A program made the translations under genes and the position numbers. Below the pieces are notes generated by a model, which saw nothing but the letters and a program-made list of their open reading frames with translations, was not told the origin of the DNA and did not search any database. Shown here in pieces: positions 7,641 through 15,353 of a DNA stretch of 41,206 nucleotides. The stretch comes from Spirochaetales bacterium (GTDB taxonomy: Bacteria > Spirochaetota > Spirochaetia > JAFGXN01), in NCBI GenBank assembly GCA_016936615.1, contig JAFGXN010000115.1, positions 1 to 41,206 on the forward strand, written 5' to 3'. The first letter of the stretch is position 1, and each line of letters begins with the position of its first letter.

Positions 7641-7669
7641 AAAAATTGCTATATGAAAAGGCAATTTTT
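7641..7669. repeat. 9-bp perfect inverted repeat upstream of hypB
   Basis: AAAAATTGC (7641-7649) and GCAATTTTT (7661-7669), with an 11-bp spacer. It could be a leader stem-loop if transcription starts near 7672. It could be an operator if the alternative -10 TATAAT (minus strand, 7635-7630) is used. Confidence 0.5.
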
Positions 7670-7678
7670 CTAGAAATC

Positions 7679-7708
7679 GATATTTAATTATCTTTTTTTA
7701 CTGTACAA
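7679..7708 (-). promoter_or_regulatory. Predicted hypB promoter with GATA-N6-TATC operator
   Basis: On the minus strand TTGTAC (7708-7703) is followed after 10 bases by GATAATTAAATATC (7692-7679), a near-palindrome covering a weak -10 (TAAATA, 7686-7681, spacer 16). Read on the plus strand the 14-mer GATATTTAATTATC differs at only two positions from GATATAAAATTATC over the nikM -10 (1128-1141). A second -10, TATAAT at 7635-7630, may also serve. Confidence 0.5.
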
Positions 7709-7813
7709 CTAATATAACACATTTTCATTTCAAATTCAAATTTCTAGTTGATTAACCTTTTAAAACATATTCTTATTATTATTCATAATTGGTCTGACCA
7801 AGATAATTCTAAT

Positions 7814-7850
7814 AAAAAACTATCTTTTTCTCATAAAAAAAGATAGTTTA
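7814..7850 (-). terminator. Intrinsic terminator after phosphodiesterase-like gene
   Basis: A long AT-rich stem AAACTATCTTTTT (7818-7830) / AAAAAGATAGTTT (7838-7850) with T-rich sequence following on the minus strand. It lies about 20 bases past the stop of the lipoprotein gene at 7871. Confidence 0.8.
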
Positions 7851-7870
7851 AACTATTTCAATAGAGCAGA

Positions 7871-8788
7871 CTACTGCTCAAAATATAGATACTTTTTCTG
7901 ATTGACAACCAGCCAGGTATTTCTCTCCTGCTGAGTCTGACCACCATGTGTAAACTTGTTCCCTCCATGATCTGTAGTAAGGATAATCAACCAATCCTCA
8001 TTGGCATAGTTTTCTCTCGACTCTACACTTTTAATCAAATCAAAGGCATATTTATCAACTTCTGTAATCTTCTGGGTATACTCAGGAATAAATGGACTAA
8101 AACCATATTTATGACCCATCTTATCAGTCTCCAAAAATACAGAAAAAATTACATCAGCATTTTTCTCAAGAATAGCAGATCTAGTATTCTCAAACAAATC
8201 CTTATCATCTTTTGAATTATACATAATGTCAATTATATCTTTTTCATTCCTTAAGACGTTATCATTTAACGGAGCCCAGTGAACTAGAGAAGCAATTATA
8301 AATTCAGGAAAGAGAGCCTTAGCTCTAGCCAAAAAGCTAGGAGTCTCATCAGATTTCGATAAGACAAAATTGTGAACAACCTTGTGTTTATCAGCCCACT
8401 GCCCGGTTAAAATCGTAGTCCAACCTGGCGCACTATAGGTCTTTTGAAGATTGCCTTTAATCCCACCGACAAAGGTATGATAAATACCACTATGCTCTTG
8501 TGCGACTAGATAAGGAACTGCAACTAACGAGGTATTTGCTAATGCATCTGTCCTCACACCATCATAACCGATAAGAAGAACCTTTTTATCCTTCTCTCCA
8601 TCGCCATTTTTAAGAAAATTCTCAATTGTTGCTGAAACTATCGTCTGAGGAATCATTGTAGAGTATGAATTCTCAAAATCCAGCCACCCCTCCACAAAAT
8701 CACGCTGAACATCGACACTTTTCATCCCAACACAAGAGAGATTGGATAAAAAAACCATAAATAATAATATTTTTACATTTTTAAACAT
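7871..8788 (-). CDS. Type I phosphodiesterase/nucleotide pyrophosphatase-family lipoprotein
   Basis: A 305-residue protein of the alkaline phosphatase superfamily. It has a signal peptide with lipobox NLSC (Cys19). The core shows metal-ligand motif GYDGVRTDAL (about residue 74), the region with the nucleophilic Thr APGWTTILTG (about 120), FLETDKMGHKYG with the Asp/His metal ligands (about 220), and TTDHGG near the C-terminus. This set matches PF01663-type phosphodiesterases/pyrophosphatases acting on nucleotides, phospholipids or phosphonates. The substrate cannot be told from sequence. It is predicted to be membrane-anchored outside the cytoplasm. GGAGG precedes the ATG. It is followed by its own terminator. 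Confidence 0.83.
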   Translation of the reverse strand: MFKNVKILLFMVFLSNLSCVGMKSVDVQRDFVEGWLDFENSYSTMIPQTIVSATIENFLKNGDGEKDKKVLLIGYDGVRTDALANTSLVAVPYLVAQEHSGIYHTFVGGIKGNLQKTYSAPGWTTILTGQWADKHKVVHNFVLSKSDETPSFLARAKALFPEFIIASLVHWAPLNDNVLRNEKDIIDIMYNSKDDKDLFENTRSAILEKNADVIFSVFLETDKMGHKYGFSPFIPEYTQKITEVDKYAFDLIKSVESRENYANEDWLIILTTDHGGNKFTHGGQTQQERNTWLVVNQKKYLYFEQ

Positions 8789-8895
8789 AAGACCTCCATG
8801 TCATTTAATTTTAACACAGAGGTATTTTTTGATTAGTTAAAAAGTTGTTAAAAAATCTAAACGCATTCTTCAGAAGAACTCAACAGATTCTTAAT

Positions 8896-9432
8896 CTATC
8901 CTAAGAATCCAGCTGTCCACAAGAATGGATCTAATATCACAGTCTGAAAGATAAAGAGTAAGAAAAATGGGATACAAGCCCAGTACCAGATTGCTGCCTT
9001 GCGTGGCTTTAGCCCTAGAAAGAAGAGGAACAGCATCAAGGTGCCAAGACCCACGAAGAGAAGATCCATCTGAATCAGAACCCACAACCACGATGAAGGG
9101 CTTCGCATGTAAGCCAACGTCAGAGGCATCCAAAACACAGAGAAGATTAAGATTATCAAGAACGGCAAGTAAAAAGCCCGGTACGACAATCTCGACCACA
9201 TTCTGCTATTACTCGAATCTACCATAAAAATCAAGTAAGGGCTAAAGACAAGATAACTTATCATAGCAAGAAACATAAAGACAGTGTAGATTGGAATCAA
9301 GGATTCAGAGGTCTGCCCCCAGAAATCCATCCCCGAGCCCTCGTGCAGAAGAATCGAGACAACATAACTACCCAGAACAAATGCTCCCCCGACGAGATTT
9401 ATTATCAACAAAATTAAATTATCTTTTTTCAT
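8896..9432 (-). CDS. Polytopic membrane protein, unknown
   Basis: A 178-residue hydrophobic protein with about five membrane helices (roughly residues 8-28, 45-72, 88-110, 117-140 and 150-170), rich in Trp and Phe. No family motif is recognised. An AGGAG site precedes the ATG, and the gene begins 15 bases after the GH130 stop, so it is very likely the last gene of the GT4-GH130 operon. It might assist polysaccharide or lipid-linked sugar handling in the membrane. That is context-based inference only. Confidence 0.6.
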   Translation of the reverse strand: MKKDNLILLIINLVGGAFVLGSYVVSILLHEGSGMDFWGQTSESLIPIYTVFMFLAMISYLVFSPYLIFMVDSSNSRMWSRLSYRAFYLPFLIILIFSVFWMPLTLAYMRSPSSWLWVLIQMDLLFVGLGTLMLFLFFLGLKPRKAAIWYWACIPFFLLFIFQTVILDPFLWTAGFLG

Positions 9433-9447
9433 TAGAACTCCTTCTAT

Positions 9448-10380
9448 CTAAAGTGCGGGTCGTCCTCGCTTCAAACACATATCAACTAGCGTCTGAATAT
9501 CAGCCTCACCAACACACATAACCTTATCTGACCCGCCCCAATAAATCTTCACTGTCCCATCTTCTTCATCTACTGCACCACAGGTAAAGACAACATTATC
9601 AACGTAACCACTTAACTCCCAAGGATCTTCTGGCTGAAGAATAAAGTCATCCCCGACACCAAGAATAACCGAAGGATCATCTAGCTTGTGCAATGCAACC
9701 CCAAGACGATAGACTGCTCCCGACATTGTAGGAAAGACTCCGTGATAGATATTTAACCACCCTTCTTTTGTCTTGAATGGTGTCGCACCAGGTCCAATCT
9801 TCATCTCATCCCAATGATAGGTCACTGGCTTCATCACAATCTTTGAATTCCCCCAGTAGACAAGATCTGGAGAATAAGAGATCCACACCGACCAAGGCGA
9901 GATTTCTGAATGGGGGCGATCAAGCCGAACATACTGACCATCTATCTTCTCAGGAAATATTACTACATTTCGCATATCAGCCTGGCTAATTGGTGCAATC
10001 TTCTCGACAGTCTGAAAATCATAAGTCCTAGCAAGCATAATTCTCACACCATGCTTCGAATATGCACTATATGTCAACAAATACTCACCGCTATCCATAT
10101 GACAAATTCGCAAATCCTCGACGCCATACTCTTCATACTCTCCGAAGATTCCATCACTACTCGGCTCGATAAATGGCTTATCCCGAGGAATAAATTTATA
10201 GCCATCATCACTCTCTGCAATCCCAATAATTGAACGACCATTTGTCTTGTGTGACCTAAAAAGCATTATATATTTGCCATTATACTTTGTAACACCAGCA
10301 TTATGAACTGTCACAACTTCGTATGGAATATCTGATGCTGTCAAGATTGGGTTATTTTTATATCTTCTTACAACTGACAT
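9448..10380 (-). CDS. GH130-family mannoside phosphorylase-like protein (short form)
   Basis: A 310-residue five-bladed beta-propeller protein of glycoside hydrolase family 130 (formerly DUF377). Visible features: N-terminal RYKNNPIL, VHNAGV, the hallmark GVEDLR (Asp89 as candidate proton donor), the substrate region HSEISPWSVWISYSPDL, HWDEMKIGPGATP and YHGV. Family members phosphorolyse beta-1,2- or beta-1,4-mannosides to mannose-1-phosphate, and some act in reverse. There is no signal peptide, so it is cytoplasmic. AGGAGG lies 4 bases before the ATG. It is cotranscribed with the upstream GT4 gene (56-base gap). A second, longer GH130 protein is encoded at 13844. The exact linkage is not determinable here. 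Confidence 0.85.
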   Translation of the reverse strand: MSVVRRYKNNPILTASDIPYEVVTVHNAGVTKYNGKYIMLFRSHKTNGRSIIGIAESDDGYKFIPRDKPFIEPSSDGIFGEYEEYGVEDLRICHMDSGEYLLTYSAYSKHGVRIMLARTYDFQTVEKIAPISQADMRNVVIFPEKIDGQYVRLDRPHSEISPWSVWISYSPDLVYWGNSKIVMKPVTYHWDEMKIGPGATPFKTKEGWLNIYHGVFPTMSGAVYRLGVALHKLDDPSVILGVGDDFILQPEDPWELSGYVDNVVFTCGAVDEEDGTVKIYWGGSDKVMCVGEADIQTLVDMCLKRGRPAL

Positions 10381-10436
10381 AAATCCTCCTACTTAACTAA
10401 GTATAAAGTCAAAACACCCAAAAGCAAGAACTTAAC

Positions 10437-11447
10437 CTACCTGCTCAAGATTTTCTCATAAACTTTGATATAGTTCTCTACCATTATATTTACTGAAAAT
10501 CGTTGCTCTACTATCCTACGGGAGGTTGCTCGATCTAGAGAATCTAGATTTTTTATTGCATCTACTGCATCATCTACATTATCGACTAGATACCCATTTT
10601 GACCTGGCTGAATAAGTTCTAGCATGCTTCCCTTTGCAAAAGCAATTACTGGAGTACCGCAGGCCATAGCCTCCACGACGGAGAATCCAAACGGCTCGCT
10701 GAAATTTATCGGATGGAGAAGGGCATATGCATCGCCAAGTATCTTATTCCGGGCTTCAGGACCGACACTTCCGACATATTCTATCTGTTCACCAAGGAAA
10801 GGAGCAACAGTTGTATCAAAATAGTCTTGATCCTGAATTATTCCAGCCATTTTCATCTTCATTCCAGACTTCAAGGCTATCTGAACCGCCTCGGCTGCCC
10901 CCTTGTCATGGTGGAATCGTCCAAAGAAGAGTAGATATTCTTTTTTTATTTCTGGCTGCAAATCAAAATATTTCAAATCGATTCCATGATAAACAGTATC
11001 AATGTAATCAAGCGACTTAGCCCGATCTGCATTGCTAATCGAGACATAGTAACCATCGCGATTATACTTCTCATATACTGGGAGAATCTTCGAAGAGGAA
11101 AAACCATGAATTGTCGTAACCATTGGCGTCGAGACAAGTCGACTATATGATAGAGGTAAAAAGTCAAAACTATTGTGTAGGAGATCGTATTTCTGCGCAT
11201 TCTCAAAAAAATTAGAGATATGTAGAGCCTCCCCCACCTTCGGCTCCAACAATCTATCCTCCTCATACCCAGAAGCAACAGCTGAGCAGAGGGTTGCAGT
11301 TGTAACCGAATCCCCAGTAGCGTACAAATCAACATCAAGACCTCGGCTCACAAGCCCCTCAGTCAATAAAGAGACAAACTGCTCCCACGGCCCATAGTGA
11401 CGTGGCGGTGTTCGCCATGCAATTGGAGACAATATCCCGACCTTCAT
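10437..11447 (-). CDS. GT4-family glycosyltransferase
   Basis: A 336-residue retaining glycosyltransferase of the GT-B fold. The N-terminal acceptor domain starts MKVGILSPIAWRTPPRHYGPWE. The C-terminal nucleotide-sugar domain includes LLFFGRFHHDKG (about 172-183) and the donor-binding EPFGFSVVEAMACGTPVIA (251-269), with its EX7E motif. There are no membrane helices. GAGGAG precedes the ATG. It heads the minus-strand operon with GH130 and a membrane protein, and is divergent from the GT4-fusion gene, sharing a 102-base promoter region. The donor is likely a GDP- or UDP-sugar; the GH130 partners suggest mannose. Donor and acceptor remain inference. Confidence 0.85.
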   Translation of the reverse strand: MKVGILSPIAWRTPPRHYGPWEQFVSLLTEGLVSRGLDVDLYATGDSVTTATLCSAVASGYEEDRLLEPKVGEALHISNFFENAQKYDLLHNSFDFLPLSYSRLVSTPMVTTIHGFSSSKILPVYEKYNRDGYYVSISNADRAKSLDYIDTVYHGIDLKYFDLQPEIKKEYLLFFGRFHHDKGAAEAVQIALKSGMKMKMAGIIQDQDYFDTTVAPFLGEQIEYVGSVGPEARNKILGDAYALLHPINFSEPFGFSVVEAMACGTPVIAFAKGSMLELIQPGQNGYLVDNVDDAVDAIKNLDSLDRATSRRIVEQRFSVNIMVENYIKVYEKILSR

Positions 11448-11471
11448 AAATTACTCCTCACAAAAAATTAC

Positions 11472-11526
11472 TTGCTATATATTTTTTAATTACTTATATT
11501 ATAAATAGAATATCACAAAATTTAAA
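11472..11526. promoter_or_regulatory. Overlapping divergent promoters of the GT4/GH130 locus
   Basis: Plus strand: TTGCTA (11472-11477), 17 bp, TATATT (11495-11500), driving the GT4-fusion gene. Minus strand: -10 TATAAT (11503-11498), with a weak TTTAAA 17 bp upstream, driving the GT4 gene. The two -10 boxes overlap by three bases, so the operons probably compete for polymerase or are regulated together. Confidence 0.5.
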
Positions 11527-11549
11527 AAAATCAAGAAAGAGGTCAATTT

Positions 11550-13847
11550 ATGCTAGTTAATGAGAAAACAAAAATGAAAATTGCGTTTGTGGGGAATTAT
11601 TTGCCCAAAAAATGTGGAATTGCTACATTTACACACGATCTTAGAAAATCGGTGAGTAACTTTATTCCACACACAGAGTGCCAAATCTTTGCGATGAATG
11701 ATAAAAAAGAAAAAATATCCTATCCCCCCGAGGTTGTAGAGACTATAGAGAAGAATCAGATCTCTGATTATATTAAAAAGGCTGAACTTATAAATAAATC
11801 TAATTTTGACATTGTATCACTTCAACACGAATATGGGATTTTTGGGGGAAAAGAGGGGATTTACATAATTGAGTTTATTAAGCATCTCAAAGTCCCTATA
11901 GTTCCAACCTTCCATACGATTTTAAAGACTCCGACAGCAACGCAGAAATCTGTACTTAAAGAGATTATAGCCCTTTCTAGCAAGATTATTGTAATGTCAA
12001 ATACTGGAAAAGAGATTCTACGCGAAATATACGGAACCCCTGAAGAGAAGATTGCGATAATCCCTCACGGCATTCCAAATTCAAAACAGTTCTTTGATGG
12101 AAAAATTGAGGGGATTCCAGAAAATAAGACTAAGATCTTAACATTTGGACTTCTTTCTCCTAACAAGGGGATAGAATTTGCCATCAAGGCTATGGCTGAG
12201 GTAAAAAAGCAGCGAGATGATTTTATCTATATAATTGCTGGTCAAACCCATCCCAATTTGGTTATAAATGGAAAAGACAAATATCGAGAATATCTAACAA
12301 GCCTTGTAAAGGATAACAACCTTCAAGACAATGTAATTTTTATAAATAAATTCTTAGAAGAAAAAGACTTAGTCGACTACATAACATCAGCAGAAATATA
12401 TATAACCCCATACCTAAACGAGGCTCAGATCACTTCCGGGACGCTAGCTTTTGCCTACGGCTGTGGAAAAGCTGTTATATCTACTCCATATTGGCACGCA
12501 AGCGAACTACTTGCAAATGGCAAGGGGATCCTAGTTCCATTTAAGAATCAATCTGCTATTGCAGATTCAGTGATACAACTACTTGAATCTCCAGAAAGAA
12601 GAAAAGAGATTCAGACTAGAGCCTTCATGGACGGAAGATCTATGCTTTGGCAGAATACTGGGGGCAAATATACATACGAATATCTAAAAAGCTGCAGGAG
12701 TGAGACTTTTTCTACGAAAAAAAATAAAAACGAGAGTTTCCCTTCTATAAATTTAACTCATTTCATGGAGCTAAATGATTCAACTGGGATGTTACAACAT
12801 GGACAATTCAGCTTCAAAGATTACAACCACGGATACTGTATAGATGATAATGCTAGAGCCTTGATTCTCAACCTTGAGCTTATCAACAAATATGGAGAAT
12901 CGCATCCGGAGATTACCAAGAGACTAATTGATGTATCTAAGAACTATGCATCTTTTATAAATTATGCCTTCAACAAAGAGAACAACCATTTCAGAAACTT
13001 CATGAACTTCTCTAGACAATGGCTCGAAGATGAGGGCTCTCAAGACAGCGAAGGTCGAACAATCTGGGCTCTTGGGGTGGCTGCGAAATTACCGATTGAC
13101 AACAATATGTCAGAGTGGAGCAAGCAACTTATTCGACAGGTCTATAAAAATGTCAAGTCATATAATTTTTTACGATCTAACGCCTTTGCAATTTTGGGTC
13201 TGTGCGACTATCTATCTGTATTCAAAGATCCTGAAGCTAAGAAAATACTGAAATTGAGTAGCAAGAAGCTACACGAAGCTTACATCTCAAATCGGCAAGA
13301 AGGGTGGAATTGGTTTGATAATGAGTTAACATATGACAACGCAGCACTATGCCAAGCATTAATAAAGGCTGGAAATTTCTTAGAAGAAGAGAACTATATC
13401 AAAGATGGCATAGAGGCATTAAGCTGGTTGTACAAGACTACTATGAGAAAAGGGATTTTTTCTCCACCAGGTTGTAAAGGTTTTTATAAAAAAGGTGGAG
13501 AGTACCCTATCTTTGATCAACAACCACTTGAGGCCTGCTCGACAATAAGTGCCTGCATCGAGGCGTGGAAGAGTACCGAGGACAAGTTATGGACTAGCCG
13601 CGCGATGAATGTTTTTTCATGGTTCACAGGCAACAACATAATCGAATGTCCAGTTTTTGACATGACAAATGGTGGCTGTCATGATGGAATAACTGAGACG
13701 GGACTGAACAGGAATATTGGTGCCGAGTCTACCCTCTCGTTCCTAATCTCTCAAGTAAAGATTAGCGAGGCATTAACCCAGCAGGGTGAAAATATAGCAG
13801 CGCAGGCAAGCTGTAATGAAAAATCCCTTTCAAGGAGCTCTAAATGA
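11550..13847 (+). CDS. GT4 glycosyltransferase fused to (alpha/alpha)-barrel glycosidase-like domain
   Basis: A 765-residue two-domain protein. Residues 8-375 are a GT-B/GT4 glycosyltransferase: KCGIATFTHDL (21-31), LQHEYGIFGG (91-100), IIPHGIP, LLSPNKG, and a C-terminal donor site with EAQITSGTLAFAYGCGKAVIS (291-311). Residues about 400-740 form a helical, probably six-hairpin barrel with conserved acidic and aromatic motifs: YCIDDNAR (429-436), WNWFDNELTYDNA (586-598), FDQQPLEA (655-662), GGCHDGI (708-714) and NIGAESTLSFL (722-732). The second domain looks enzymatic, but I cannot name its activity. The ATG has AGAGG 7 bases upstream and the gene overlaps the next GH130 start by 4 bases. Together this suggests coupled synthesis and trimming of a mannose-containing glycan. 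Confidence 0.82.
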   Translation: MLVNEKTKMKIAFVGNYLPKKCGIATFTHDLRKSVSNFIPHTECQIFAMNDKKEKISYPPEVVETIEKNQISDYIKKAELINKSNFDIVSLQHEYGIFGGKEGIYIIEFIKHLKVPIVPTFHTILKTPTATQKSVLKEIIALSSKIIVMSNTGKEILREIYGTPEEKIAIIPHGIPNSKQFFDGKIEGIPENKTKILTFGLLSPNKGIEFAIKAMAEVKKQRDDFIYIIAGQTHPNLVINGKDKYREYLTSLVKDNNLQDNVIFINKFLEEKDLVDYITSAEIYITPYLNEAQITSGTLAFAYGCGKAVISTPYWHASELLANGKGILVPFKNQSAIADSVIQLLESPERRKEIQTRAFMDGRSMLWQNTGGKYTYEYLKSCRSETFSTKKNKNESFPSINLTHFMELNDSTGMLQHGQFSFKDYNHGYCIDDNARALILNLELINKYGESHPEITKRLIDVSKNYASFINYAFNKENNHFRNFMNFSRQWLEDEGSQDSEGRTIWALGVAAKLPIDNNMSEWSKQLIRQVYKNVKSYNFLRSNAFAILGLCDYLSVFKDPEAKKILKLSSKKLHEAYISNRQEGWNWFDNELTYDNAALCQALIKAGNFLEEENYIKDGIEALSWLYKTTMRKGIFSPPGCKGFYKKGGEYPIFDQQPLEACSTISACIEAWKSTEDKLWTSRAMNVFSWFTGNNIIECPVFDMTNGGCHDGITETGLNRNIGAESTLSFLISQVKISEALTQQGENIAAQASCNEKSLSRSSK

Positions 13848-15301
13848 AAGTAAAAAGATACGATATCGAACTCAGACCAGATAGTACGAGGGTCTTATAC
13901 CGGCCATTTATCGGAATGAGTGGCGAGCGAATGCTTAGAATTATAGCCAGGGTTCAATCGCTTAGCGAAGAAGAGGTACAACTTGAGTATAAAAAAGTTA
14001 TGGAGGATTTTCATAATCGCCATCTCGAGTTGCATGATTTTCTACTAAAAAATTACAAGCTAATCCATCCAATGCTAATTAAAGACCAGGTCATGTCTGA
14101 AGAGAGAAAACTACTTCTCGGAGCCTTTTTTACCCAAGAATACTCTCTTGAATCTGCCGCACTTTTTAACCCGTCAATGATATGGCATCCAGATCAGAGC
14201 GAGCTTCCAGAAGGGGCAAAGAGATTCATAATAAGTTTGAGAGCTACAGGCGAAGGTCATATCTCTTCTATAAGCTTCAGATCAGGAATTGTAACCGCTA
14301 ATGGGGCGATAAAAATGGATGCTCCTTCACAATTTGTTACACTTCCAAAGCCGAAGCCAGATATTGAATACAACAAAAAGCTTTTTACCCTTAAGCTAGG
14401 TGAGCTCGGTCTGTACAACGAGGTCTCAACAATGGTTATGGATAAATTAGATAATAATTTTACATTAAAAAGGCTAAACGAGGTTATCAACTTTTACAAA
14501 AGGCAAGACCATTTTAACTCTGGGAAATTTTATACAGTAACAAATGGAATGATAACGCTAGCCCAATCAAACTACAAGGTAAAATTCTTAGAATCACAGG
14601 ATATTTCACAGCGCACGATATTCCCATATGCACCAGCCGAGGTCAATGGTATTGAAGATGCGAGATTTGTTGAATTTACTGATGACGATGGGGAGAAAAC
14701 CTTCTATGCAATGTATACAGCATATGATGGAAAGGTAATTCTTCCACAAATGCTTGAAACAAGAGATTTCCTCGAGTTTGACATAAGCACACTGAATGGA
14801 CCAGCAATAGAGAACAAGGGGTTAGCTCTTTTTCCAAGAAAAATCAATGGAAAATATATGATGATTTCACGACAGGATAATGAAAGCATGTTCATAATGG
14901 AATCTGATAATATTCATTTCTGGTACAACAAGGAGATTCTCGTGAAACCAGCCTATCCGTGGGAATTTGTTCAGATAGGTAACTGCGGATCTCCAATCGA
15001 AACTGACGAGGGATGGATATTGCTGACTCACGGAGTAGGGCCGATGAGAGAGTATGCGATTGGAGCAGTATTGTTGGACTTGAAAGACCCGAAAAAGGTG
15101 ATAGGTCGTCTAGCAGAGCCACTTCTCGCACCGAATGAAAATGAAAGAGAGGGGTATGTCCCTAATGTTGTCTATAGTTGTGGAGGGCAAATTCACAATG
15201 ACAGACTATACATCCCATATGCGATGTCAGACTATGCTAGTACCTTTGCCTCTGTTAGTGTAAAAGAACTTCTAAAAGAGCTGAAAAAAAATAAAATATA
15301 A
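13844..15301 (+). CDS. GH130-family phosphorylase-like protein (long form)
   Basis: A 485-residue GH130-type protein with about 170 extra N-terminal residues before the propeller, largely helical (residues 35-100), which may drive oligomerisation. The hallmark motif NGIEDARFV gives Glu271-Asp272 and Arg274. Other family features are FPRKINGKYMMISRQD, HFWYN and an ETDEGWILLTHGVG segment. The start codon overlaps the GT4-fusion stop (ATGA), with AAGGAG upstream, showing translational coupling. It is cytoplasmic. The difference in length from the GH130 at 9448 suggests distinct substrates, for example chain versus disaccharide, as known for paired beta-1,2-mannoside phosphorylases; that assignment is inference. 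A strong terminator follows. Confidence 0.83.
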   Translation: MKVKRYDIELRPDSTRVLYRPFIGMSGERMLRIIARVQSLSEEEVQLEYKKVMEDFHNRHLELHDFLLKNYKLIHPMLIKDQVMSEERKLLLGAFFTQEYSLESAALFNPSMIWHPDQSELPEGAKRFIISLRATGEGHISSISFRSGIVTANGAIKMDAPSQFVTLPKPKPDIEYNKKLFTLKLGELGLYNEVSTMVMDKLDNNFTLKRLNEVINFYKRQDHFNSGKFYTVTNGMITLAQSNYKVKFLESQDISQRTIFPYAPAEVNGIEDARFVEFTDDDGEKTFYAMYTAYDGKVILPQMLETRDFLEFDISTLNGPAIENKGLALFPRKINGKYMMISRQDNESMFIMESDNIHFWYNKEILVKPAYPWEFVQIGNCGSPIETDEGWILLTHGVGPMREYAIGAVLLDLKDPKKVIGRLAEPLLAPNENEREGYVPNVVYSCGGQIHNDRLYIPYAMSDYASTFASVSVKELLKELKKNKI

Positions 15302-15307
15302 AATATT

Positions 15308-15336
15308 AAGGCTGCCTCTCTCGGGGCAGCCTTTTT
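15308..15336 (+). terminator. Intrinsic terminator after GH130 gene
   Basis: GC-rich 9-bp stem AAGGCTGCC (15308-15316) / GGCAGCCTT (15325-15333), with T-run to 15336, right after the GH130 stop. Confidence 0.92.
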
Positions 15337-15353
15337 AATGCGAAGAGAATAAA

